This document shows positions 46,791-55,430 of a DNA stretch of 64,000 bases, piece by piece (position 1 is the first letter of the stretch; every line of letters begins with the position of its first letter). The notes under the pieces were generated by a model. The model saw nothing but the letters and a program-made list of their open reading frames with translations. It made no database searches and had not been told where the DNA came from. The position numbers were made by a program, and so were the translations under genes. This stretch comes from Blattabacterium cuenoti (GTDB taxonomy: Bacteria; Bacteroidota; Bacteroidia; Flavobacteriales; Blattabacteriaceae), in NCBI RefSeq assembly GCF_014251335.1, contig NZ_CP059186.1:62001-126000 (forward strand), written 5' to 3'.

Positions 46791-48137
46791 TTAATGCCAT
46801 ACATTATCTAATTCATTTTTTTTTCTTATAACTTCTATAGTTTTTATTCTCTTATGATCAATGCTTTTTATAATAAAAGAATAATTTAAAAAATTTATTT
46901 TCTGTTTTTTTTTAGGAAATTCTTTATTTATTTCCATAATAAATCCACCTAAAGTATCTGCATCTCCTTTTTTATTTTCAAAAAAAATTTCTTCTTTAAT
47001 ATTCATAATACGATAAAAATTAATTAAAGATGTTTTTCCATCAAATAAATAATTATCTTGATTTAATTTAGAATAAGACATATCTTCTTCATCAAATTCA
47101 TCAATGATATCCCCTACTATTTCCTCAATTACATCTTCAAGAGTGACTAATCCACATGTTCCTCCGTATTCATCTACCACAATAGCTAAATGTATTTTCC
47201 TTTTTTTAAAATCGCTTAGAAGATCATCTATCTTTTTTTTTTCTGGAACAAAAAAAGGAATATGAATGAGTTGATTCCATTGAAAATTTTTATCATAAAT
47301 AAATGGAAGAAGATCTTTAGCAAAAAGAACTCCTTCTATATCATCAATACTCTCTTTATAGACAGGAATACGAGAGTATCCTTGATAACGGACTAATTCT
47401 AAAACATCGGAAAAATTTTTGTTCCTATTTAAAGCAAACATATCTATTCTTGGAGTCATAATCTGATGTGTTTCTGTATTTCCAAAATCAACAATTCTTT
47501 GTAAAAACTGACGTTCTTTAATATTTTTTTTATTTGGAGACGTAATTTTCAAAGCTTTTGAAAGCTGATCTACAGAAATTAGATTCTTTTTTTTTATTAC
47601 TTTTTTTTCTATAGACTTTGAAATGAAAATTATGATTTTACTTATTGGATCTAATATTTTACTAAGAATAATTAAAGGCTTTGCCATAAAAATAGCAAAA
47701 CGAAAATTATTTTTACTAGCATATATTTTAGGTATAATTTCTCCAAATAAAAGTAAAATAAAAGTAAGAACGACAACCTCTAAAATAAAATTAATGGGGA
47801 CATGAAATCGGTTATAAATAATAAAATATTTTTTTTGTAAAAATTCTGTTATTAAATAAGAACTTAATATGACAATTCCAATATTAGAAAAATTATTAGA
47901 TATTAATATTGTTGCTAAAAGTTTTTTTTTCTCTCTTAGAATTTGAAATACAATATTCCCTTTATAAGAGTTTTTTTTTCTCTCTTTATCAAGAGTTTTT
48001 TTTTCAATACAAAAAAAAGCAGTTTCTGATCCAGATATTAATGCAGAAAATAATAACAGTATTATTATTAATGCAAAATAAAAAACTAAATATAAAGTTT
48101 TTTCTAAAAAAACATTCGTCGAAGATTCTTTTTCCAA
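46791..48137 (-). CDS. gldE: GldE-type hemolysin C/CorC family membrane protein
   Basis: An N-terminal DUF21 domain with about four helices (ALISGSETAFFCIEKKTL, then FGEIIPKIYASKN) precedes two CBS domains. These lie in IMTPRIDMFAL through YSRIPVYKESIDDIEGVLFAKDLL, and then LAIVVDEYGGTCGLVTLEDVIEEIVGDI. A CorC_HlyC domain ends the protein. Length 448 fits. In Flavobacteriia the homologue next to mutY (mutY-ssb-gldE-gldD) is GldE, linked to gliding; here ssb and gldD are gone from the locus. In a non-motile symbiont an ion-transport or membrane-homeostasis role is more plausible. Confidence 0.8.
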   Translation of the reverse strand: MEKESSTNVFLEKTLYLVFYFALIIILLLFSALISGSETAFFCIEKKTLDKERKKNSYKGNIVFQILREKKKLLATILISNNFSNIGIVILSSYLITEFLQKKYFIIYNRFHVPINFILEVVVLTFILLLFGEIIPKIYASKNNFRFAIFMAKPLIILSKILDPISKIIIFISKSIEKKVIKKKNLISVDQLSKALKITSPNKKNIKERQFLQRIVDFGNTETHQIMTPRIDMFALNRNKNFSDVLELVRYQGYSRIPVYKESIDDIEGVLFAKDLLPFIYDKNFQWNQLIHIPFFVPEKKKIDDLLSDFKKRKIHLAIVVDEYGGTCGLVTLEDVIEEIVGDIIDEFDEEDMSYSKLNQDNYLFDGKTSLINFYRIMNIKEEIFFENKKGDADTLGGFIMEINKEFPKKKQKINFLNYSFIIKSIDHKRIKTIEVIRKKNELDNVWH

Positions 48138-48197
48138 TAGATTAAATTTTGATAATAATTTTTAGAAAAGAAAATGTAAAATTTATATGATAAAAAA

Positions 48198-48229
48198 TGG
48201 ATCCCTAATTCATATACATACAGGATTCA
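48198..48229 (-). terminator. Possible terminator downstream of mutY
   Basis: On the minus strand TGAATCC and GGATCCA pair over 7 bp (one G-T) around an 18-base loop, and TTTTTT follows. It lies 15-45 bases beyond the mutY stop and before gldE. The long loop lowers confidence. Confidence 0.35.
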
Positions 48230-48243
48230 TATAAAAATAAAAA

Positions 48244-49293
48244 CTAAATCATTTTTTCATGTTTTAAAAATAAAATAATAGGACGAGGAAAAGGGTACTC
48301 TCCTATTTTACTATGTGGTATAAAAAAAAAATTATCAAATAATATATTTTTTTTAAAATCTTGTAAAACTTCACAATTCAAAAATTGAATTGATAAAATT
48401 TGATGAGTGAGTTTATGTTTGATTTTATAGATCAAAGTGCTAGAAACAACTACACGAAATTTTTCCCAAATTTTATCTTTTATTTCATGAATTGAAAGAT
48501 TTTTTTTCGATTCTATTAAAGGAAAATCATAAAGGCCCTTCCATATATCTTTAGTTGATCTTTTATTTATACAAATATTATGATTCCGATCACATATGAA
48601 AAGATAATAAAAAAATCTATGTTTTATAAATTTTTTTATTTTTTTTACAGGTAATTTGTCTACAGTTTCATTTTTAATGGAAAAACAAGAGTCTTTCACT
48701 GGACAAAACAAACATTTAGGATTTTTTGGAGTACATAAAATCGATCCTAAATCCATAATTGCTTGATTAAAAATTCCTGGTTGTTTAATATCTATTATTT
48801 TTGATACAATAACTCGAAACATATTTTTTGTAGTAGTAGATGTGATATCATTGTAAATACCAAAGTATCTAGAAAATACTCTACAAGCATTTCCATCAAT
48901 AGCAGGGATAACTTCATGAAAACATATAGATGCTATAGCTGCTCCTGTATACAGACCTATTCCTTTATATTTTATTAATTCTTGATATTTTTTTGGAAAA
49001 GAATTTTTGTTATTTTTTAATTTTTTAGCAAAAGAATGCAAGTATTTTGCTCTAGAATAATAACCTAGTCCTTCCCACTTTTTTAAGACATCTTTCTCTT
49101 CTGCTTGAGCTAGTTTTTCTAAACTAGAAAATTCTTTTATAAAGTTAAAATAATATTTTATGGTTTGTGAAACTCTTGTTTGTTGCAACATAAATTCTGA
49201 AACCAATATATAATATGGATTTTTAGTTTCTCTCCAAGGAAGTTTTCTATGATTTTTTTTGTACCAATTTATTATTTTTTTGGAAAAATCCAT
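48244..49293 (-). CDS. mutY: A/G-specific adenine DNA glycosylase
   Basis: This enzyme removes adenine mispaired with 8-oxoguanine. The catalytic Glu is in SEFMLQQTRVSQTIKYY, the HhH is in IKYKGIGLYTGAAIASI, and the catalytic Asp in AIMDLGSILC. The [4Fe-4S] ligands are complete (CTPKNPKCLFCPVKDSC, spacing 6-2-5). A C-terminal NUDIX-like domain (KDIWKGLYDFPLIE) recognises 8-oxoG. Length 349. It retains its cluster whereas the endonuclease III homologue in this window has lost it. Divergent from the HU gene. Confidence 0.94.
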   Translation of the reverse strand: MDFSKKIINWYKKNHRKLPWRETKNPYYILVSEFMLQQTRVSQTIKYYFNFIKEFSSLEKLAQAEEKDVLKKWEGLGYYSRAKYLHSFAKKLKNNKNSFPKKYQELIKYKGIGLYTGAAIASICFHEVIPAIDGNACRVFSRYFGIYNDITSTTTKNMFRVIVSKIIDIKQPGIFNQAIMDLGSILCTPKNPKCLFCPVKDSCFSIKNETVDKLPVKKIKKFIKHRFFYYLFICDRNHNICINKRSTKDIWKGLYDFPLIESKKNLSIHEIKDKIWEKFRVVVSSTLIYKIKHKLTHQILSIQFLNCEVLQDFKKNILFDNFFFIPHSKIGEYPFPRPIILFLKHEKMI

Positions 49294-49375
49294 ATATATT
49301 TAATTTTAGAGCAATTTTATAAAAAATTGGTATATTTAGGAAACCGAATTTTGTTATTCGATATAATGATTTAAC

Positions 49376-49669
49376 ATGACAAAAGCAGATATAATAACAG
49401 AAATCATATCAGAAACTGGATCTGAAAGAATTGATACGCAAAAGGTGATAGAAACATTTATGAAAAAAATAAAACAAAGTTTAACATCTGGAGAAAATGT
49501 TTATCTAAGAGGATTTGGATCATTTATTATTAAATATAGAGCGAAAAAACTTGGACGCCATATATCCAAAGATATGTCTATTGTAATTCCTGCGCATAAT
49601 ATACCAGCATTTAAACCTGCAAAATCTTTCACAGAATTAGTGAAAAAAAATGTTCCTATAAAGGAATAA
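49376..49669 (+). CDS. HU/IHF-family nucleoid protein
   Basis: This DNA-bending dimeric protein has 97 residues. MTKADIITEIISETG, then VIETFMKKIKQSLTSGENVYLRGFGSF, and the arm region with IPAHNIPAFKPAKSF are diagnostic. In Flavobacteriia an HU gene stands between mutY and the RNase E/G gene, as here. HU versus IHF-alpha cannot be separated from sequence by eye. Confidence 0.92.
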   Translation: MTKADIITEIISETGSERIDTQKVIETFMKKIKQSLTSGENVYLRGFGSFIIKYRAKKLGRHISKDMSIVIPAHNIPAFKPAKSFTELVKKNVPIKE

Positions 49670-49715
49670 GAATAAAATGATAATACTATGAATCAATAAT
49701 TACTAAATGAAAATT

Positions 49716-49805
49716 ATGCCAAACGGAAAAAAAAGAAAAAGACGTAAAATAGCAACCCATAAAAGAAAAAAAAGAAATAGGAAAAATAGACATAAAAAGA
49801 AATAA
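49716..49805 (+). CDS. Very small, highly basic protein conserved in Bacteroidetes
   Basis: An open frame of 29 codons begins MPNGKKRKRRKIATHKR and ends RHKKK. About 60 percent of residues are Lys or Arg. The start MPNGKKRKR is what I recall for a small Bacteroidetes protein encoded between the HU and RNase E/G genes; an ATG nine bases upstream (49707) is the alternative. Composition and size suggest an rRNA-bound peptide or small ribosomal protein. I cannot confirm whether it is one of the Bacteroidetes-specific ribosomal proteins. Too short for routine gene finders, so easily missed. Confidence 0.75.
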   Translation: MPNGKKRKRRKIATHKRKKRNRKNRHKKK

Positions 49806-49863
49806 TAATTTTATTAAAATTAATATATTGTAATTTCTAAAACTTTTTTCCTTGTTTTTGTGT

Positions 49864-51405
49864 ATGAATAAAGAGTTAATTATAAATGCAGAAGAACAAG
49901 AAGTTAAAATCGCTCTTTTGGAAGAAGGAAAGTTATTGGAGCTTCACAGAGATATTTTTGATAAAAAATTCTCTGTAGGAGATATTTATTTAGGAATAGT
50001 TAAGAAAATTTTATATGGATTAAATGCAGCTATCATAGATATAGGAAATTCAAAAGGAGCTTTTTTACATTATGATGATCTTGGATTTCAAATCAATCAA
50101 ATGTTAGATTTGATATACACGAATCACATAAAAAAAAAATATGTTATTAATAATTTAGAAAATCAAAAAGAAAAAAATTCTATAGATCATATATTACATA
50201 TTGGACAAAAAATATTGGTTCAAATTTCGAAAGAACCGATTTCTAATAAAGGACCAAAACTTACCACAAAAATTTGCATTCCAGGTAGAAATTTAATACT
50301 CATTCCTTTTTCGGAAAAAATTTCTATTTCTAAAAAAATAAAAAATATAAAAGAAAGAAGTAGATTGATTTCCTACATAAAGAAAATAATACCTAATGAA
50401 TTTGGAATTATTATTCGTACGGCTGCTGATCATGAAATAGAAGAAGTTATAAGTGAGGAGCTAATTTTTTTAATCAAAAAATGGAAAAGAACATTAAATA
50501 ATTTAATGAAATTTTTACCTCCAGTTCGGATATTAAGTGAAAATAGTAAAACTTATTGTTTATTAAGAGATATATTCGATGATAATTTTAAATCTATTTC
50601 TTGTAATAACGATTTTCTTTGCCAAGAAATTCATTCATATTTATCTTTAATCGCTCCAGAAAAAACCAGTATAATTAAATATTATAAAGAAAATATCCCC
50701 ATATTTGAAAAATATGGAATAGAAAAACAAATACAAATTTTTTTAGGAAAAAATGTTCCTCTTGAAAATGGAGCTTATCTTATCATAGAACATACTGAAG
50801 CTTTACATGTTATAGATGTTAATAGTGGAATGAGTAATCATATGATGAAAAATTGTACAGAATCAGAAAGAATCGATAATATATTGAAAATAAATATATT
50901 AGCGGCAACAGAAATAGCAAGGCAACTCAGATTAAGAGACATGGGAGGTATAATTGTAGTGGATTTTATAGATATGTATGATTCCATACAAAAAAAACAG
51001 CTTTATGAACATTTAAAGGAAAAAATGAAAAATGATAGAGCAAAACACAAAATTTTACCTCCCAATAAATTTGGGTTAGTTCAATTTACTCGTCATAGAG
51101 TAAGACCTGAATTAAAAAAAATGAATAATAAACAGTATCAAAATTCTCCTGCAGATTATATTCATTATTTAGAATTCGTTATAGAAACTATTATAAAAAA
51201 TAAAAATCATAAAGGAATACAATTACATATTCATTCTTTTGTTTCATCTTATTTAAAAAAAGGATTCCCTTCTATTCAACAAAAATGGTTATTAAAATAT
51301 AAAAAATGGATTAAAATAATTCCAAGAGATTCATTCGGATATACAGAATATCAAATTCTAAATAAAAATCACGAAATCGTATCATCATCTTTTTATTTTT
51401 ATTAA
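49864..51405 (+). CDS. rng: Ribonuclease E/G family endoribonuclease
   Basis: This single-strand endoribonuclease for mRNA decay and rRNA processing has about 513 residues. An S1-like domain (FSVGDIYLGIVKKILYGLNAAIIDIG, then GAFLHYDDLG) is followed by the catalytic DNase I-like domain. The two metal Asp residues lie in LHVIDVNSG and IIVVDFIDM. FGLVQFTRHRVRPEL is conserved near the end. Length is RNase G-like, without the RNase E scaffold tail. I chose ATG 49864; an upstream TTG (49852) adds four residues. tRNA-Leu lies 24 bases downstream. Confidence 0.93.
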   Translation: MNKELIINAEEQEVKIALLEEGKLLELHRDIFDKKFSVGDIYLGIVKKILYGLNAAIIDIGNSKGAFLHYDDLGFQINQMLDLIYTNHIKKKYVINNLENQKEKNSIDHILHIGQKILVQISKEPISNKGPKLTTKICIPGRNLILIPFSEKISISKKIKNIKERSRLISYIKKIIPNEFGIIIRTAADHEIEEVISEELIFLIKKWKRTLNNLMKFLPPVRILSENSKTYCLLRDIFDDNFKSISCNNDFLCQEIHSYLSLIAPEKTSIIKYYKENIPIFEKYGIEKQIQIFLGKNVPLENGAYLIIEHTEALHVIDVNSGMSNHMMKNCTESERIDNILKINILAATEIARQLRLRDMGGIIVVDFIDMYDSIQKKQLYEHLKEKMKNDRAKHKILPPNKFGLVQFTRHRVRPELKKMNNKQYQNSPADYIHYLEFVIETIIKNKNHKGIQLHIHSFVSSYLKKGFPSIQQKWLLKYKKWIKIIPRDSFGYTEYQILNKNHEIVSSSFYFY

Positions 51406-51429
51406 AATTTATTATAAATTTTTCCTTTA

Positions 51430-51511
51430 GTGGGCGTGGTGAAACCGGTATACACGTCAGAATTAGGATCTGATGCCTATAGGCATAAGGGTTCGAATCC
51501 CTTCGCCCGCA
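51430..51511 (+). tRNA. tRNA-Leu (anticodon UAG)
   Basis: The 82-base class II tRNA has acceptor GTGGGCG/CGCCCGC plus A. The anticodon stem is TCAGA/TCTGA with loop ATTAGGA (anticodon TAG), then a long variable arm (GCCTATAGGC) and T arm AAGGG-TTCGAAT-CCCTT. CCA is not encoded. The next base, 51512, is already the last base of the converging gltA stop codon. It probably rides on the rng transcript or its own promoter. Confidence 0.94.
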
Positions 51512-52762
51512 CTAATTTTTTATATTTCTTTTTTTATATCCTATATAAATTTGTCTAGGTCTTCCTATGGGTTCTCTATTTAATTTCATTTCTTTCCAAT
51601 GAGCCATCCATCCTGGTAATCTTCCTAAAGCAAACATAACAGTAAACATATCTTTTGGAATTCCTATAGCTTGATAAATAATACCGGAATAGAAATCAAT
51701 ATTAGGATAAAGTTTTTTTTCTATAAAATAAGAATCCTGAAGAGCATCATTTTCAAGGTTTTTTGCCAATTCCAATATTGGATCAGAAATCCCTAATTGT
51801 TGAATTACATTTTCAGCTACTTTTTTAGCTATCCTAGCTCTAGGATCAAAATTTTTATAAATTCTATGTCCAAATCCCATGAGTCGGAATGGATCTTTTT
51901 TATTTTTTGCTTTTTCTATCCATTTTTTTATATTTCCTCCACTTTGTAAAATAGATTCTAACATTTCAATTACAGCTTGATTCGCCCCTCCATGTAATCT
52001 CCCCCAAAGAGCGCTCATCCCTGCCGATATAGATGAAAATAAGCCAACATGAGCGGAACCTAATAAACGAACGGTAGTTGTGGAACAATTTTGCTCATGA
52101 TCAGCATGTAATATTAAAATTTTATTCAAAGCATCTGCTATAATCGGACTTTGCTCATAAGATTTATTAGGAATAGAAAAAAACATTTTTAACAAATTAG
52201 ACGTGTAATCAAGGTGATAATCTGCATAAGAAAGAGGTAATCCAATTTTTTTTCTATAGGTTAAAGCGGCCAATATAGGTAGCTTAGCTAACAGATGAAG
52301 ATACATATCTTCTTCCTGTAAACAATTTATAAATGCATCTAAAGTATAAGTTAAAAAAGATAAAATTCCCATTGGATGATAAAAATTTGGAATATTATCA
52401 AGTATTTTATTTATTTCCTTATGAATATAATTGAATTTTTTTATTTTTTCAGAAAAGGACTTTAATTGTGCAGTATCAGGAAGTTCTCCATTTAAAATAA
52501 GATAACTTGTTTCTATAAATGAACACTTATTAATAATTTGTTCAATAGGATATCCTCTATATAAAAGTTCTCCTTTTTCTCCGTCTATAAAACTAATGGA
52601 ACTTTTGGTAATTCCTGTGTTTTTAAATCCTGGATCAAATGTAATAAAACCTGTATTTTCTCTTAATTGAGAAATATTAATAGCTTTATCATAAAAAGTT
52701 CCATAAATTACAGGAAGTTTGTAATGATATCCATTTATATTAAAATTCACGACACTGCACAT
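51512..52762 (-). CDS. gltA: Citrate synthase
   Basis: This enzyme condenses oxaloacetate and acetyl-CoA at the entry of the TCA cycle, 416 residues. The active-site residues lie in HADHEQNCSTTTVRLLGSA, GRLHGGANQAVIEML and MGFGHRIYKNFDPRA. FIDGEKGELLYRGYPIEQI marks the N-terminal domain. It shows no sign of decay. Its stop abuts the tRNA-Leu on the other strand with no spacer. With sucC and fumC in the same window an oxidative TCA route is supported. Confidence 0.96.
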   Translation of the reverse strand: MCSVVNFNINGYHYKLPVIYGTFYDKAINISQLRENTGFITFDPGFKNTGITKSSISFIDGEKGELLYRGYPIEQIINKCSFIETSYLILNGELPDTAQLKSFSEKIKKFNYIHKEINKILDNIPNFYHPMGILSFLTYTLDAFINCLQEEDMYLHLLAKLPILAALTYRKKIGLPLSYADYHLDYTSNLLKMFFSIPNKSYEQSPIIADALNKILILHADHEQNCSTTTVRLLGSAHVGLFSSISAGMSALWGRLHGGANQAVIEMLESILQSGGNIKKWIEKAKNKKDPFRLMGFGHRIYKNFDPRARIAKKVAENVIQQLGISDPILELAKNLENDALQDSYFIEKKLYPNIDFYSGIIYQAIGIPKDMFTVMFALGRLPGWMAHWKEMKLNREPIGRPRQIYIGYKKRNIKN

Positions 52763-52809
52763 AATAAATAAATTTTTTAAATATATATAATATAAGTAAA
52801 ATGTAACTT

Positions 52810-53745
52810 TTATATTTTGAAAATCATTTCATCAAATGAAATAAGTGTATTAAATCCTTTTTTAGAAAAATAATTTTTCATTCCTTTTCTAGAACTTACC
52901 AAAACAAAATCCCCCCCCCAAGCACCTAAGCTTTTTACTATTCCTAAATAGTCTGGAAAATATATTTCTTTAATAGTAGGAAGGTTTAGTATTTTTGATA
53001 TAATTTTTTCATGTTTTAATAGTAATTCTTCAAATTCTTTTAATGTTTTACAAAAAGGAATTTTTTGAGTTATGTAAGATATGGATTCTATATTTTCATT
53101 AGATATATTAGATACTTTAGAACGAAAGTATCGTATTTCATCACAAGTATTCTGTTTTTTGTTGAGATGAAGAAAAAAAAGCTGATTTTTAAATGGAGGA
53201 TTAAATTCTATAGGAATAATATGAGGTTTTTGATTCCATAACTTGTAAATTATAGGTTTTGAAATAGAAACACAAGCTATATCATATCCACTTCCTGAAA
53301 AATTATTTCCTAATAATATATAAGGATCTATTTTTGCCCATTTCGCTATGTTATTAATTAAAGTAGAACTACTACCTAATCCCCAATTTCTGGGAAATTC
53401 TAATTGTGTTTTAACGTATATCCCTAATTCATTAGGAATAAAATTTTTTTGAACTTCTTTAGATTTTAATAATAAGTCTCTTAATTTAAGAGCCGTATTT
53501 TTTTCTGTTTCGTAACAAATATCTAAGGAAGGAAGTTGAAACACCCCTTCAAACCAAAGTTGATTAATTTCATCATAACTTTTCCAATGTAAAACAGAAG
53601 ATAAATTGTGTCCAAAAATAGTTAATGATTGTCCTTTAATTGTAGGTAGAGCTAAACCACAGGCTCCATACAGAATAAAATATTCACCTGTTAACAATAG
53701 TTTTCCATGACTATAAAAAAAACGTTTATATCTATGTCTATGCAT
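52810..53745 (-). CDS. GHMP kinase of the GYDIA type
   Basis: This is a GHMP-superfamily kinase of 311 residues. Motif 1 is HGKLLLTGEYFILYGACGLALP, the ATP loop is NWGLGSSSTLINN, and motif 3 is SLGAWGGDFVLVSS. The segment FSGSGYDIACVSISKPIIY carries the GYDIA signature that names this Bacteroidetes subgroup. Relatives phosphorylate mevalonate-type or similar small molecules, but the substrate of this subgroup is not known to me. The W-G-G-D codons are TGG GGG GGG GAT, creating a G9 run. It lies between gltA and fabD in a minus-strand run. Confidence 0.82.
   Translation of the reverse strand: MHRHRYKRFFYSHGKLLLTGEYFILYGACGLALPTIKGQSLTIFGHNLSSVLHWKSYDEINQLWFEGVFQLPSLDICYETEKNTALKLRDLLLKSKEVQKNFIPNELGIYVKTQLEFPRNWGLGSSSTLINNIAKWAKIDPYILLGNNFSGSGYDIACVSISKPIIYKLWNQKPHIIPIEFNPPFKNQLFFLHLNKKQNTCDEIRYFRSKVSNISNENIESISYITQKIPFCKTLKEFEELLLKHEKIISKILNLPTIKEIYFPDYLGIVKSLGAWGGDFVLVSSRKGMKNYFSKKGFNTLISFDEMIFKI
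52911..52919 (-). repeat. G9 homopolymer inside the GHMP kinase gene
   Basis: Nine C on the plus strand (G9 in the coding sense) encode the Gly-Gly of motif 3 and flanking bases. In a sequence that otherwise strongly prefers GGA for glycine this is conspicuous and a likely slippage hot spot. The frame as given is intact. Confidence 0.9.
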
Positions 53746-53762
53746 TATGGATTTATATTTTT

Positions 53763-54623
53763 TTAGGTATAATTTTTTGAAATTTTTTTAATTAAGCCTT
53801 GTAAAATATTACCTGGACCTATTTCTGTAAATGAAACAGCTCCATGATCCATCATATTTTTTATAGATTGTTTCCATTTAACTGGAGAAGTCAGTTGTTT
53901 TACAAGATTTTTTTTTATGTCATAAGATTTTATAACAGGTAAAGCAGTTACATTTTGATATATTGGATATTTAGAATCTTTAAAATAAATTTTATTTACA
54001 ATTTTTTGAAATTTTTTTTGGGCTGGTTCCATAATCGGAGAATGAAAAGCTCCATGTACAGGAAGAATAAATATTTTTTTAGCTCCTATTTTTTTAAGAA
54101 AAGAACAAACTCTTCTTAAAGATTGAATCTCTCCAGAAATTACTAATTGTTCAGGACTATTATAATTAGATGGAACTATAATACCATGATCCTTTTTACA
54201 AACATCTTCTATAATAGAATCTTTTAACCCAAACACTACAGCCATACCTCCATGGGTTAACTCACAAATATCTTGCATAATTAAAGCCCTTTGATTCACT
54301 AATTTTAATCCATCTTCAAAAGAAAAAACATTAATTGCAGCTAAAGCAGAAAATTCCCCCAGAGAATGTCCAGCTACCATATCAGGTTCAAAATTATTTA
54401 ATGTTTTTGCTTTTATAACTGAATATATATAAATTGCCAATTGTGTATATTTTGTATTTTTTAAAGTATCCATAGATCCTTCAAACATTACAGATGTAAT
54501 TCTGAAACCTAAAACTTCGTCTGATAATTGAAATAATTTTTTTGCTAAATGAGAATTTTTGTATAAATCTTTTCCCATTCCTAAAAATTGAGATCCTTGC
54601 CCCGGAAATAAATAAGCTTTCAT
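53763..54623 (-). CDS. fabD: Malonyl-CoA:ACP transacylase
   Basis: This enzyme loads malonyl groups on acyl carrier protein for fatty-acid synthesis, 286 residues. FPGQGSQFLGMGKDLY opens the protein, GHSLGEFSA holds the catalytic Ser, and GAFHSPIM holds the catalytic His; QLVISGE and FTEIGPGNILQGLI are typical. It is slightly shorter than average but complete. Divergent from tatD with 30 bases between the two starts. Confidence 0.95.
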   Translation of the reverse strand: MKAYLFPGQGSQFLGMGKDLYKNSHLAKKLFQLSDEVLGFRITSVMFEGSMDTLKNTKYTQLAIYIYSVIKAKTLNNFEPDMVAGHSLGEFSALAAINVFSFEDGLKLVNQRALIMQDICELTHGGMAVVFGLKDSIIEDVCKKDHGIIVPSNYNSPEQLVISGEIQSLRRVCSFLKKIGAKKIFILPVHGAFHSPIMEPAQKKFQKIVNKIYFKDSKYPIYQNVTALPVIKSYDIKKNLVKQLTSPVKWKQSIKNMMDHGAVSFTEIGPGNILQGLIKKISKNYT

Positions 54624-54653
54624 AAAATATTTTTATTTAAAATTAATTATTAC

Positions 54654-55421
54654 ATGAAAATTACTGATACCCATACTCATTTATACATGAAAGAATTTGA
54701 TGAAGATATTAATTTTGTAATACAAAAAGCTTTTCATAAAGGGATCAATAGGTTTTTACTTCCTTCTATAGATAGTTCTACCATTCCTAATATATTAAAA
54801 TTAGAAAAAAAATATCCTAATATATGTTTTTCCATGATAGGATTGCATCCTAATAAAGTTGATCCATATAGTTTAGAAAAAGAATTACAAAATATTAAAA
54901 CATGGCTATATAAACATTCCTTTATTTCTGTAGGAGAAATTGGAATGGATCTTCATTTAGAAAAAAAATTTGTTTCTGAACAAGAATATGCTTTTCAAAC
55001 TCAAATACAATGGGCTAAACAAAAAAAATTACCCGTAGTCATACATTGTAGAAAGGCTTTTGATCAAGTTTTTCATATTTTATCAAAAGAAAAAAATTCT
55101 TCTCTTAAAGGAGTTTTTCATTGTTTTTCCGGAACTTTGAAACAAGCTCAAAAAATTATTGATTTTGGAATAAAACTAGGTATTGGAGGAATGATAACTT
55201 TTAAAAATAATCATGTTAGTCAATTTTTACATAAAATAAATTTGAATCATATAGTATTAGAAACTGATTCTCCTTATCTTTCTCCACATCCTTTTAGAGG
55301 AAAAAGAAATGAACCTAAAAATTTAACAATAATTTTAAAAAAATTATCACAGATTTATTCTACATCAGAAGAAAAAATATCCGATATTATTCACTTGAAT
55401 GTGGAAAAATTATTTTTTTGA
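54654..55421 (+). CDS. tatD: TatD-family metal-dependent deoxyribonuclease
   Basis: This TIM-barrel hydrolase has 255 residues. Metal-binding motifs are TDTHTHLYMKEF, VGEIGMD, VVIHCRKA, GVFHCFSG and ETDSPYLSPHP, all in the right order. Family members have 3'-5' exonuclease or D-aminoacyl-tRNA-deacylase-like activities; the cellular role here is unassigned. It converges with fumC nine bases away. Confidence 0.92.
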   Translation: MKITDTHTHLYMKEFDEDINFVIQKAFHKGINRFLLPSIDSSTIPNILKLEKKYPNICFSMIGLHPNKVDPYSLEKELQNIKTWLYKHSFISVGEIGMDLHLEKKFVSEQEYAFQTQIQWAKQKKLPVVIHCRKAFDQVFHILSKEKNSSLKGVFHCFSGTLKQAQKIIDFGIKLGIGGMITFKNNHVSQFLHKINLNHIVLETDSPYLSPHPFRGKRNEPKNLTIILKKLSQIYSTSEEKISDIIHLNVEKLFF

Positions 55422-55430
55422 GGAAATTAT

